This document shows positions 1 through 11,074 of a stretch of 64,000 nt of DNA, in pieces; the stretch's first letter is position 1; every line of letters starts with the position of its first letter. Position numbers and translations under genes: made by a program. The DNA is from Ichthyophis bannanicus. Taxonomy: Eukaryota; Chordata; Amphibia; Gymnophiona; Ichthyophiidae. The notes beneath the pieces were generated by a model, which saw nothing but the letters and a program-made list of their open reading frames with translations, was not told the origin of the DNA and made no database searches. Location of the stretch: positions 106,617,026 to 106,681,025 of the forward strand of contig CM066051.1 of NCBI GenBank assembly GCA_033557465.1. Reading direction: 5' to 3'.

Positions 1-1892
1 TGAATTGCCTGCGCGGAACTATAGAATATCTGTGACCAGACGTTTCTTCATTTAAAATCAGGGTTACAAGATCTTTTTACCATTTTATGATGGTGCTCTG
101 TCCTCCTCCCCCCCCCCCCCCCCCATCCCTGACAACATCCTCTAGGTTGGAGTCCTATAGTCCAGTAGCCGAAGGATCACTTCATCCAATTCCACCTTTT
201 GAAGATAAGTGGCATGCTTGAGGCCAGTGTCCTCTGGAGGATTTAGCCTGCGTGTCTGAGGAACGTCACCCTCCTGAAACCTTTAAAGGGAGTTTGCAAA
301 GACTGAGATACTTTAAGCTTTTCCCACTCTCTGCTAAACCGTCTCCTCTCATAAAGAAAGAGGCGAGTTCCACACAAGTTTAGCAATGCTTATAAAGACA
401 CTTCCCCTCCCCCCTTTATAAAACCAGTTATCACACAGCCTCTACATGTCCCTCCCTATGGAAATAATCCGTGGAATAAGAACACCCCCCTTTACAAGAA
501 GATCCATACGCAGCCCCTGATGTGACCCTCTCTATAGAAATAAATCTGTAGTAAGAATGTCTTCAAACATTCCCCCCCCCCCCCATGGAAACAATAGTAA
601 TCCCTGGTAGAGAACACCCTGACTCCAGGACAAACGTGCATTGGACCTGCTCCTATATTGCCAGAGATCTCACAGGGCGTCCCTCCCCTTGGAAGTAATC
701 CCTGCTATAAAGGCAACCGCCCCCCTTATAAGAACATCCTTACCTAGCCCCCACATGTCCCTAGTTCTAATCAGTCCTGCCTTTTGGGAAGGGAAACTTC
801 TTTGCACTTACCAGGCACCGGCGGGGGGGTGAGGGGAGCTGGCTTGAGGTCTGTGGGATCCTTCTGGTCCAGGCGCAGGAGCAGACTGGAGTCTAAAAGC
901 CAAGGCTGAGCCTGGTGGGAGGGTTGGACCAGTGTCAGAGGCAGGCCCTGGCCCTGTGCCAGTCAAAAGAACCGTGCTGGGGCAGAAGAGCTCCGTCATT
1001 CTCAGCACAGCATCAGAGCCCAGAGCTCCCCTTGCAAAGCTGCCATGTCTCTGAACTGCTTTTGCTGTGTGGGGAGAGAGTTTAACCTCTGCCTTCCTTC
1101 CCCTTCGGGCAGGGATAAGGAAAGAGGGGCTAGAGGAAAGCAGCCTTGCACACAGAGGGGTATAAGTGCAACTCCATGGGAAATGAATTGGGGTTGTTTA
1201 GGGAGGGGGGGGGTTAGAGTTCCTATTGACACAATATGATTTACTAGTGAAACTTCCACACCGCTGTTTATTGCATGTTCCAGCCCTCTCTGCTGCTCCC
1301 AGCTACCCAGACAGAAACCCACAGAACCAGTTCTGAATGCATCATCCCATGCTGGTTAAACGCTGAGAAATCTTCTCTCTGGTAGACGGGAAGGGCTCTT
1401 ACAGCATAAGAAGCACTCTCTTTGGAAGCCGATTTCTCTCTCCCTTTCTCATCCTTCCTTCAGGACCTAAACGGAGCTTGTCTAATCTCCCCCTGTAAAG
1501 GATGATAAGGGTCCCAAGCCAGGGCAGGTACATGAACATTAAGCACCCACACAGCCTTGCACCCCTCCTCAATTAACTTTCAGACCCCTAGATCTGCCCC
1601 CCCCCCTTAAACTCAACAGTCATCTCAACACTACCTCTCCCCAAACAATCTGGTAAAAACGTACAGCTGGACATGATACCTTTAAATATGAACTTTGTTT
1701 TGCTCATATATATACATAACAAGGGCCTTTAGCCAGGTAGATGGGGCAAACTCTCCCTGTGGCTAAACTTAAGCGCTGATGGGACTGGGTGTCACGATCC
1801 AGTTTGCTTCATCTACAGCTGCTCTTTGCCCCCCCCCCTCCCCCCCCAGAAGCTGCTGCCCTAATTAACCCCATAAACGTTCTAATGGTTAA
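1..1892. other. non-coding stretch, no gene recognised
   Basis: No frame here has recognisable protein motifs. The visible structure is several poly-C tracts (around 107-124, 573-585 and 1830-1848) and short T/C-rich segments. Nothing else can be supported. Confidence 0.6.
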
Positions 1893-2102
1893 GCCGGCCC
1901 AAGTTCCCCAGTTCCAGGAATGAGATATTTTTCCCAGGTCTGGTTTTAAATCTGCACTGCAATGCACTATGGTATTTGTGGTTCCTGATTTTACCCATTG
2001 GAATCAGTGCTGCAGGTCCCATAATGCATCAGACTGAGATTGTCAGAAATCGAGGACCGGCTTAAAATCTTACTCCTGGAACCGGGCAACTTGGCAACTC
2101 TG
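1893..2102. repeat. short inverted-repeat element, copy 1 (MITE-like)
   Basis: A roughly 210-bp unit whose ends are inverted: CCCAGTTCCAGGA near the left end faces TCCTGGAACCGGG near the right end. The right edge reads CAACTTGGCAACTCTG, matching the inverted edge CAGAGTTGCCAAGTT of the copy at 25466. The interior (the CATAATGCATCAGA region) is shared with copies at 24174 and 25466. No coding capacity, so a non-autonomous DNA transposon is the likely nature. The superfamily is not determined because I see no clear target duplication. Confidence 0.6.
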
Positions 2103-2142
2103 TAAAAGGTTAATAAATAACAATTCAACAAAAAAAGAAAAT

Positions 2143-2325
2143 AAGCTGGTACCTTTGTACTGAACTAATTTAATTCATTTTTGAGTAACGTTTGGAGGTC
2201 AAAACCTCCTTCCTCGGGCCAGAAAATACTTTGCTGATACTGTTCAGAACTGAGGAAGAAAGTTTTGGCTTGCAAAAGCTAGTCAAAAAATGAATTAAAT
2301 TAGTCCAGTACAAAGGTATCAGCTT
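2143..2325. repeat. 183-bp hairpin element with ~45-bp inverted arms
   Basis: The left arm starts AAGCTGGTACCTTTGTACTG and the right arm ends CAGTACAAAGGTATCAGCTT. The arms remain complementary for about 45 bp through TAATTTAATTCATTTTT. Inside, CAAAACCTCCTTCCTC faces GAGGAAGAAAGTTTTG, so most of the unit can fold. No protein coding. Likely a non-autonomous hairpin repeat; family not identified. Confidence 0.65.
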
Positions 2326-2503
2326 GAAGGACTACCCAGGGGGACTACTACAATTGGAAATAGATCTGCACTGGTAACCATTTATCTTCTGGAATATATT
2401 CTAAATCTTGGGGGAAAAGGTACTCTTTGGGTTAAAGCAGATAAATCTGTGTATTTTAGAATTCAGTGTGTTGCTGAGTCAGTCAGGTCTTAGTACCACC
2501 AGA

Positions 2504-2628
2504 GAGCTTTTCATTTAAATCAACTCAGAGTATAGCTTAGCAAAGAAAGAAAAAAATAGAGTAAATAGTTACTGAAATAGCTGTTTTGGGAGCTTTTTAT
2601 TTAAATCAAATCAGAGTATAGCTTAGCA
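2504..2628. repeat. 39-bp direct repeat, two copies 86 bp apart
   Basis: Positions 2504-2542 and 2590-2628 are nearly identical (GAGCTTTT-ATTTAAATCAA-TCAGAGTATAGCTTAGCA) with only a few mismatches. No function is evident. Probably a local duplication. Confidence 0.6.
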
Positions 2629-3169
2629 TACAGGTAAAATAAATAGTCTCTGAGTGCAAAGAACTAAACTTGTTTCTAGTGACCTTTACAAAGAGGCCAT
2701 CCAGTTAGAAAGCAAAGGATCAGTGAAGTTGTTTTAAATAGGTGTTAAAGGCAAGTGACAGACCAAAGGGGCAATTTGAAAGGCCCCCTCTATCAAACCA
2801 AGGGCTGTGTGAATCACCCAGGAAATTGGTAGGACTTTACATTAGAAACACAGGTCAGGGCACTGTGTAGCAAGCCAGCTTGTGAGTCTTCTTTCCATCC
2901 CTCCCACCCCGACTCCCACCCACCCCTGTGATAATCTTAGCTTTATATGCTCGTAAACCTATTAAAGGGGGGAGGTGCCCATAATCACTTTCAGGTGCGG
3001 CTGGTTATTCTCATTAGGAATTCATTTATTAAGGACCTGAGATTAATTATTCTTGAAGTGAACAAAGTCCACTTAACATACAGTATAAGGTATAGTTGTA
3101 TTTGTATAAGTATCCCCTGTAAACCTAAGTAAGTAAACAACTTTAATATCTGAACAAAACCTTAAAACT

Positions 3170-3890
3170 AAGATGCAGACAGCAGTCCCGCAGCGAGATG
3201 GGGGCTTTCCAGTCTTTTGCATTGAGTGTCACATGTATGATTTTCTCCCAGTTGGGGAGGAGTCTTACATGTGCTTTAGGTGCAAAGAGCTCTTTGCTCT
3301 CAGGGAACGAGTTCAATTTCTGAGGCTAGAGTAGCAGACTTGGAGGACTTAAGGAAGACAGACAGGTATATAGACAAGACCTACAGGGACATATTAATGA
3401 AGTCCCACTTCCAGTCTGGCAACCTCCCTTTTGCCATGGAGGAGAGAGGTCATGTGACAGGACAGCATCACCCTGGTGTGGTAGGAAGTGATCTTGAAGC
3501 TAGGACCTGTCCTCCAGGTGATGTAAAACCCTCTTGCTCCGAGGAGGTCGGAGGTTTCTCCAGGGCCATAAGCCCATGAGGGGAGGGTTAGGATGACTGT
3601 TATAGTTGGTGAGCCAATCATTAGGCACATAGATATCTGGTGGATGCGAGGATCGCCTGGAAACATGACTACCTGTGCGAAGGTAGTGGACTTCACGCGC
3701 CACCTAGAAAAGGTGTTAGATAGCACTGGGCAGGAGTCTGCAGTCTTGGTACATGTTGGTACCAATGACATAGGAAAGTGTGGTAGGTTCTGGAGGCCAA
3801 ATTTAGGGTTTTAGGTAGGATGTTGACATCCAGAACTTCCAGGGTAGCGTTCTCCTAAATGCTTCCCGTTCCACGCTCAGGTCCCAGAAA
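3170..3890 (+). pseudogene. CR1-like ORF1 remnant: zinc-finger and esterase-type segments
   Basis: The translated remnant first shows a Cys-rich segment (CIECHMYD ... YMCFRCKE, about 3220-3285), the zinc-finger-like head of CR1 ORF1. It then shows the SGNH-esterase region known from CR1-type ORF1 proteins: VIVGEPIIRHID (about 3600) and VHVGTNDIG (about 3750). In the family the first block is normally GDS with the nucleophilic serine. Here that position reads GEP, so the catalytic serine is lost. The frame is broken between the two halves (a stop after the first part, about 3328), so this is a pseudogene. ORF1 of CR1 binds RNA and the esterase role is not fully understood. Confidence 0.75.
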
Positions 3891-3894
3891 GAAA

Positions 3895-5150
3895 GTACTG
3901 GGCATAATGATAGAAACCATTATAAAGAACAAAATTACTGATCATGAAGATAGCCATTGTTTAATGGGAGAAGCCAACATGGCTTTAGCCAAGGAAGGTC
4001 TTGTCTTACTAATCTGTTATGTTTTTTTGAAGGTGTGAATAAACAGGTAGACAAAGGTGAGCCAGTCCATATAGTGTATCTGGATTTTCAGAAAGCCTTT
4101 GACAAGGTCCCTCATGAGAGACTCTTGGCAAAGTTAAAAAGTTATGGGATAGGAGGTAGTGTACTATTGTGGATCAGGAACTGGTTCAAAGATAGAAAGC
4201 AGAGGGTAGGGCTAAGGGGCCAATTTTCCCAATGGAGAAAGGTGAATAGTGGTGTACTCCAGGAATCTGTGCTGGATCCGCTGCTTTTTGACATATTCAT
4301 AAATGACCTGGAAAAAGGAATAATGAGTGAGGTAATCAAATTTGCAGATGACACAAAACTATTCAAAGTTCTTAAAACCCAAGAGGATTGTGAAAAATTG
4401 CAAGAGGACCTTGATAAACTGGAAGGCTGGGCATCCAAATGGCAGATGAAATTTAATGAGAAAAAAGTGCAAAGTTCTGCACTTAGGAAGGAACAACCCA
4501 AACTATGGTTACAGGATGCAAAGTTCCACAATAGGAACCACCACCCAGGAAAAAGATTTAGGCATCATTGTGGCTAACATGTTGAAACCCTCCACCCAGT
4601 GTGCAGCGGCAGCCAAGAGAGCAAATTTATTTATTTATTTAGACAGATTTGTATACCACCTTATCCTTCAATCAAAGTGGTCACAACACAATTGGAGGGA
4701 TACATTTAACAGGAGGGGATATGACTCACATACGTAAATACTGTGTTTGTAGGTCTAAATGGGAGTGGGTAGTTAGGGCCAGGTGGTGTAGGTAGCTGTT
4801 GGGTCAATTGGGTGGTATCTAGTGGTGCTAGGTATCATATGCTAGGTATCATAAGGAAAGGAATGGAGAATAAAACAAAGGATATTATAATGCCTCTGTA
4901 TCGTTCCATGGTGCGACTGCACCTTGAATATTGTGTGCGATTCTGGTTGTTGTATCTTAAAAAGGATATAGCGGAATTAGAAAAGGTACAGAGAAGAGCC
5001 ACCAAAATGGTAAAGGGGATGGAAGGATACCCCTATGAGGAGATGCTTAAAAGGTTAGGGCTTTTCAACCTGGAAAAGAGACGGCTGAGGGGAGACATGA
5101 TAGAGGTCTATAAATTAATGAATGGAGTAGAACGAGTAAACGTAGATTGA
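3895..5150 (+). pseudogene. CR1-like reverse transcriptase remnant
   Basis: Recognisable RT blocks in order: YLDFQKAFDKVPH (motif A, about 4075), GVLQESVLDPLLF (motif B, with SVL instead of the usual GSVLGP), and KFADDTKLF (catalytic FADD, about 4340). The thumb/C-terminal text LEYCVRFW and RATKMVKGMEGY follows at 4920-5030. The normal GVPQGSVLGP is degraded to GVLQESVLDP. An insertion at 4627-4845 and several stops split the frame. In an intact element this enzyme copies LINE RNA at a nicked chromosomal target. This copy cannot. Confidence 0.85.
4627..4845 (-). repeat. L2-like LINE 3' tail nested in the CR1 copy
   Basis: On the minus strand this ends with an (AAAT)n run (plus-strand TTTATTTATTTATTTA at 4627-4642). 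It is preceded by the L2-type tail hairpin text (plus strand TTGTATACCACCTTATC ... AAAGTGGT). It interrupts the RT text of the surrounding CR1 copy, which resumes with LGIIRKGMENK at about 4840. The segment GCTAGGTATCAT is doubled at 4829-4856 next to the junction. Confidence 0.6.
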
Positions 5151-5530
5151 TTCTTTACGCCATCAAAAAATAGAAAGACTAGGGGACATGCAATGAAGCT
5201 ATAGTGTAACTCTTTTAAGACTAATAAGAGAAAATATTTTTTCACTCAAGGTGTAATCAAACTCTGGAATTTGTTAACGGAGGATGTAGTAAAAGCTGTT
5301 AGTGTAGCTGGGTTTAAAAATGATTTGGAGGAAAGGTCCATAAACCATTATTAAAGAGGACCGGGAAATCCATTGCTTGCCCTAATACAAGCATTGTGGA
5401 ACCTGTGTCTTTTGGGGAGACTGCTAGGTACGTATGACCTAGATTGGCCACTGTTGGAAACAGGATACTGGGCTTGATGGACCTTGGTCTGACACAGTAT
5501 GGCAGTTCTTATGTTATTTTCTTTTTTTTT

Positions 5531-6120
5531 TTTTTTTAATTAATAAAATTCACAGTCATCCAAGTCTCATCCTTTCATTTTGACCAGAGATAATCTGACT
5601 TTTGCACAGTATGACCCAACCATTTCATAGGGTGCAAGAACCTTCTACCCTTGCAGCTCTCAGGGATGAACTGAAGGTGCCTTGGACCTCGAGCAGTGCC
5701 CAGGCCATAGGTCCCCCCCCCCCAAACCCACTCACTGTCTGTTGTTTGATTTTCAGGGTGCATTTCACAGAAGAAGCAAATTATTTGTGTCCATAAGCAA
5801 TCAGCAAGGATGGAGGGGCGTGGGGTGCTCCCCAAAACAGGGATCCGAGGAGGTGTCCTCTTAAGGTCACCATTCCTTGACCAAAAAAGGTTTATACTGT
5901 CTTTCTGTGCTGGAGCTTGGTGAGTTGTTCTCCCAGCCACCATGAAGATAGCACATGTGAGCCCTGTCAATTCAAAGTCTAGAAAATAAGGTGGGGGGGG
6001 GGGAGCCTGGGCGACATATTAAATCAACATCTGAATGGGGTAGAGAGTTGGGGAGTCTGGCATTTTCAAACTCAAATGAGACCAGAGAACAAAGACAAAC
6101 ACAGTACCCCCCCCCCCCCG

Positions 6121-6152
<32 letters not shown>

Positions 6153-7523
6153 TCCCCTCCACAGGCCTGTCCCTACATTCCTGTAGGTTTGTGTTACCTG
6201 GAGATGGCTGAGTGTGGGGGGGGGGGGAGGGGGGTCTTCTTTTGACACTGCAGGCTCGGGGGCAGCAATTGAAACTTTCAGGCTTGACAAATTGGTGTTA
6301 GTCCTTGAAATACCATGGAAACCTGCCCCGCCACCCTCCCTCCCCACCCACTGCCTTATGCAAAGTCTCTTAAGGACCTGAACAGCTGCCGCTCCATAGC
6401 TGTTCTCATTCAGAGCAGCCAGGGCTGGGTGGGTTGGGGGGGGGGGAGATTGCAGGGAGGATTCAGAGTTGAAGCCGGAACAGCAGAGTCCAAGACTATG
6501 AGCAATATCTGGGAAGTGATGTTTAGTGAACCTACACACGATGGACTCTGGTGGATTTACGTAGGGGGTTGTTGGTTGTTTCTATTATGCGGCTGGGCTG
6601 AGCCTATGGTTCGAAATTATCAGCCGTGATGCTTTTGGCTTGACCATGGAAGTTCAGGGTAGGACCTGGATGCATAGTACATGATGGCCGATAAAGACCC
6701 TCAACTCACTAGTATGGCCAGTTGACATCCTCTTTGGTTCTCTGTCATGAGCTCATAGAGGTAAATTTTCAGCTCCCATGTTTGGTTGAAAATGGGCACC
6801 TAATTCAGAAGTTCAGCTGTTTCTGAATATCAGCCTTTAGGTACCTACCACAGGACACTTGGTCAATGATGGCTCCTAATGGAGAGTCCCCTAGCACCAT
6901 TCCAGGACACTAAATCAGAGAAGAGATCATCTTCTAGCACCATGCAGGAACACTGGATCCCCTTACACTATGCTGGGATACTTGCTCAGAGGGAAGAGTG
7001 TCCCCTAAAATCATGCAGGGCCACTAAGTCAGTACCGTCTCAGTGCCGCTTAATACCATGCAGGGTCAGTCATTTTCTCTATCACTTCTGGAAGTCTTCA
7101 AGTGTCCTTGGACTTGTCTGCTCAAGGACAATGGTAGGAACAGGTTTGAGAGGTCGGGTTAAAGATATGATGGAGCTAGGGAATAGGTGCTGGTGTAAGT
7201 CTTGGAATTTATCTGGGAAGTTTTCACAGGGGCCAATTTAGACTCCAAATATCAAAGGTTAGGCTCTAAGACTCTTTGAAAATCATCTCGTGTGCAGTAG
7301 TTAGGAGCTCTGGCAACAATCCCCCAAAATTGTAAACAGAAAAAAATTACAGCATGGAGAAGAGAAATAAGATGATTCCCAGGTTCTGGTGCTGGTCCAG
7401 ACTGTCTCTGCTCAGATCCTGTTTCTGTCTGGCAGCGGGACCCCACAGATTATGCTGTTGTTTCTGGATTAGGCAGAGATTTTCCTGTTCGTTCTTTGCT
7501 GGAAAGTCTTTGATTTTCTCTGG
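5531..7523. other. non-coding stretch with homopolymer and CA tracts
   Basis: No gene recognised. The stretch contains a T run (5523-5538), several poly-C and poly-G runs and the CA microsatellite listed separately. The open frames here carry no recognisable motif. Confidence 0.55.
6122..6151. repeat. (CA)n microsatellite
   Basis: About 15 uninterrupted CA dinucleotides, preceded by a poly-C run. Confidence 0.95.
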
Positions 7524-7935
7524 GAAATGTGCGTCTCTTCTCTCTTTGCATTTTGCACAGGGCGAGAGGAAATCCATTTCTGTTTCTGTATCTCCAGAGT
7601 GTGACGTCTTGCGGCTTCAGTTCAGTCTTTGTCTGCATATTTCTAGCCTGTGGTTCCTTATTCTGTATCTGGGGAGGATCAGTCCATGTTTGGTGTGTAT
7701 GATGGAGATGAGGGATTCTGCTAGTGTGTACTGGGTCGCTGCAGGGATCTGCTCACTCTGGCTTGTTTTCATTTCCCAGTAGAAAGCATATTGGTGTTCT
7801 AGGGCTGCTGTCATATCCGTTGTGCTGCCTTTTCATAGGTAGGGTTCTTGCTTTGTGAATCCTGGCAGTTAGTGCTGTTATGGTAGGGCAGGTTTGCTCT
7901 AAAGGTGCCGAGTGTGATTTTTGCAGGGTTTAGTA
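7524..7935 (+). repeat. dispersed repeat family R, copy 1
   Basis: Begins TCTGGGAAATGTGCGTCTC and ends near TGTGATTTTTGCAGGGTTT. The order of landmarks (GGGAAATGTG, AGAGGAAAT, TCTCCAG, AGTAGAAAGCATATTGGTGT, TTTTCATAGGTAGGGTT, TGCTGTTATG) matches 45158-45560, and the first half matches 55165-55262 and 61546-61830. Non-coding, family unnamed. Confidence 0.65.
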
Positions 7936-9414
7936 TTACGTTACAAAGGGACTGATGCAGAAACCCTGCATTAAAGCCCTGCAAATGGTTTCCTAACACA
8001 AGTTTAATACGGAATTTTGGATCAGAGATGTTGTAAGCAAACAGCATACAAATAAGCTGTGCGTAAAAGTCTGCGCTAAACAAGGAGCGCAAGTCAGACG
8101 CAGGCATTAACAGCATCTATATCTTGCACACACAAAAGAATTTGGTAGCTGTGTGCATGTGCTGGAAGGCTATCTGTCACATACAGCAATATGATTCTGG
8201 CTGAAATCCTGCGCTGAATAATATCGCTATTTATGCGCCGCCCGGCATTCCAGCACATGCACATTCTTCTAGCACGTCTTACCTGCCATTTATGTTTCAC
8301 CACTGCCTTCAGCAAAGCGAGAAGAGAGTTGTGGGTGCTGTGCACGGAAGAAACAAGCATAAATTCCTCACCAGCACCAACCACAGATCTATGAGCCTAA
8401 CCCTTTATGTCTCCTCGGACCTCGCATTAAAATCCTAGTGTTGCGTTCAGCCTTCTGCACACTTTTCTGCATCTGCGCTGCATAGCTAATTTCTTTTGTA
8501 TGGTCCGTTCACGTGGATTAAATGCGCAGTGCACGGCTGTCTGCTTGCGGCCTTGCACCCACTTGCAGGTCCTTGGGGAAGAGCACCGAGTCCTTCTCCC
8601 TTTCTCTCTTTCCAGTCAGTTTCCCCTCTGGGGACTCATTATTGCAGTTCCTTTCATTTTCTGGACATTTTATTCTAAGTTGCCCTGCTAAACTCTGCTG
8701 TTTTGAGGACGGCATAGTAAATGTTGAGGAATAAATAAATAATATTCTGCACTAAAACCGAGCTGACCTGCACGCAAAGCCTGAAAGTGCAGCCCCCCTA
8801 CTCGGTCTCTCTCAGGTGCATGCAGCCACCACACACACACACACACACACACACGCGCGCGCGCGCACACGCACACGCACATAGTCCCTTTTATTGTTCT
8901 CTTGATATAGAAATAATTCCTCTGCAGTAGTCATTTCTAGAGGCAGCGGACACAGAAGCCTGATGGGGCTTGTGATACATACCTCAAGTGTTATGAGATA
9001 TCAAAGGCTCAGTGGCTTCAGCCACCCACCAAGTCCTCTTTTGTCCCTGCAAAACCACCATGTCCCATCGGACCTTTCTGCTGGGTCTAGACAACTTTAC
9101 ACATAGCACTTTCTGCCTGGATGGGAAAGTGGGGGCAGGGAGAGCTTGCAAAAGTGATGGTGCAAGGGGGCTACATCCAGGAGCTAAATCTATCCAAGTT
9201 CTGTACAATCCACAGACATGAATTCCCCCCACCCCACCACTACCACTATCTACTGAAACTTTCCATTTCAATCATTCTTGGTCAGGACTCTCACTGAGTC
9301 GAAACAGAAGCTTCAATCTCTCTGCTCGTCTGATCATGTCCCCCATAGCCTTTGCATCCCTCCCTTTATCTCTTGCAGGAGACAGGAAGACAATAAGCAG
9401 ACCCAAGAGTGATG
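7936..9414. other. non-coding stretch
   Basis: No gene recognised. Apart from the CA/CG microsatellite at 8829-8881 I see no repeat or motif I can support. Confidence 0.5.
8829..8881. repeat. (CA)n/(CG)n microsatellite
   Basis: CA dinucleotides run into a CG tract and back to CA. This alternating purine-pyrimidine run has Z-DNA potential. Confidence 0.95.
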
Positions 9415-10163
9415 TGCATTGGAAGAGCTGTGTGTGTGTGCCAGGGTCTCAGTACTGGAACAGCAGCGGGTTCTGCAGGGCAGGAGTGAGGGGCATTGGC
9501 AGAGACGTGTGTGTGCCAGGGTCTCAGTACTGGAACAGCAGCGGGTTCTGCAGGGCAGGAGTGAGGGGCATTGGCAGAGACGTGCACGAGGGTTTCAGTA
9601 CTGGAACAGCAGCGGGTTCTGCAGGGCAGGAGTGAGGGGCATTGGCAGAGACGTGCGTGAGGGTTTCAGTACTGGAATAGCAGCGGGTTCTGCAGGGCAG
9701 GAGTGAGGGGCATTGGCAGAGACGTGTGTGAGGGTTTCAGTACTGGAACAGCAGCGGGTTCTGCAGGGCAGGAGTGAGGGGCATTGGCAGAGACGTGTGT
9801 GAGGGTCTCAGTACTGGAATAGCAGCGGGTTCTGCAGGGCAGGAGTGAGGTTCATTGGCAGAGACGTGTGTGAGGGTCTCAGTACTGGAATAGCAGGGGG
9901 TGCTGCAGGGCAGGAGTGAGGTTCATTGGCAGAGACGTGTGTGAGGGTCTCAGTACTGGAACAGCAGCGGGTTCTGCAGGGCAGGAGTGAGTTCATTGGC
10001 AGAGACGTGTGTGAGGGTCTCAGTACTGGAATAGCAGCGGGTTCTGCAGGGCAGGAGTGAGGTTCATTGGCAGAGACGTGTGTGAGGGTCTCAGTACTGG
10101 AATAGCAGGGGGTGCTGTAGGGCAGGAGTGAGGTGCATTGAAAGAGCTGTGTGTGCCAGGGTC
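9415..10163. repeat. 71-bp minisatellite, ~10 units
   Basis: The unit is about 71 bp, anchored by GGCAGAGACGTGTGTGAGGG, TCTCAGTACTGGAA and GGGCAGGAGTGAGG. About ten copies differ at a few positions. The second half of the unit (CTCAGTACTGGAATA ... GCAGGAGTGAGGTGCATTGG) is clearly related to the 79-bp satellite at 12606-17110, so both arrays probably share an ancestor. The open frames across the array come from the repeat itself and are not evidence of a protein. Confidence 0.9.
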
Positions 10164-10184
10164 TCGGAAAAACAAATGGCACTT

Positions 10185-11074
10185 TTGGGGACAATTCGAA
10201 AGAACAGAAAAGAATTACCTCCAGAATTTTTAACAGTAAAGGGCCGAGAGGTATTCACTTCACTGTTTGCCTTTCGCGATGATGCCACTCTGGTTTCCTA
10301 GTGCCCGAAGAAAGGAAAAGTGGTTGTTCTTCTGAGCAGTTTGCATGATCAAGAAGAAGTAGATAACACATGTCCAGACAAAAAAACCACGCATGATCTT
10401 GGACTATAATTCTAGTAAAAGGTGAAGTAGATACGGCAGATCAAATGTTGCGCACGTATACCACAAAACGAATGACAAGACGCTGGCCAGTGACAATCTT
10501 CTACAACATGTCGGACATCAGTGCTTTGAACACCTTCATTGTTTGGATGTCACTAAATCCAGAATGGCAGTCCAAGTCAAAGCACAGACATCGTCTATTC
10601 CTCTTGGAATTAGGAAAGCAGCTGCTTCAGAGTAATTGCAGCGAGACTTCTTCCAGCATTGAAGAAGCCACTGATGCTGTTTGCAATGTCGGGATCCCAA
10701 AGAAAAGGGCAAGGTGTCACTGCTGTTCCAGAGAAAAATTCAAGAAAAGCAACATAGTTTGCATCTCCTGCAAGCGCAATGTTTGCAAAGAACATTCAGA
10801 AATTGTCTGTGTCTCATGCAAATGACTGTAGTACTTTACTGTGGTCATCAAGTGCATGCAAAAACTGCTTTCATGGCAACTCTTCTTCATGTAATTTTAT
10901 GATAAAGCATTACATTTCAAAACATTTAACCTTCATATAATAAATAATTAATTCGGAATAATATTTTGTTTAGTTTAAAATTTTCATGGTTAAAAATTAA
11001 AATTAATCGTGCAGTCATTTATGACCCCAACGGTATTCAGTGTATGCAAAAACTCTCGGTAATTCCAGGGTTAA
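10185..11074 (+). pseudogene. piggyBac-type transposase C-terminal remnant
   Basis: The text around 10195-10330 reads as a frame-broken match to the late piggyBac transposase region (LPPEFL, then FAFRDDATLVS, then KGKVVVLLSSLHD). It is followed by VDTADQMLRTYTTKRMT at about 10430 and TRRWPVTIFYNMSDISALN, the conserved WP-IFYN-D-N block. The C-terminal Cys-rich zinc-finger text (CHCCSREKF, CISCKRN, CVSCK) ends at 10825. The last part is open from 10445 to 10825. The upstream part has frame changes and stops. Downstream AT-rich DNA runs to CCAGGG followed by TTAA at 11071-11074, the piggyBac target motif, so this may be the element's right end. The left half of the element is missing. Piggybac enzymes cut and paste DNA at TTAA. 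This copy cannot make a full protein. Confidence 0.8.

Larger units (their letters stand above)
3150..5530 (+). mobile_element. CR1-like non-LTR retrotransposon, internally deleted
   Basis: Plus-strand remnant that reads from an ORF1-like region (about 3170-3890) straight into reverse transcriptase (from about 3895) and on to a CR1-type 3' tail (TACTGGGCTTGATGGACC at 5468). The 3' end of ORF1, the apurinic endonuclease and the start of RT are missing, so an internal deletion near 3890 is inferred. Several stops and a nested LINE tail (4627-4845) show it is dead. Closely similar tails occur at 26943 (minus) and 28520 (plus). Confidence 0.85.
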
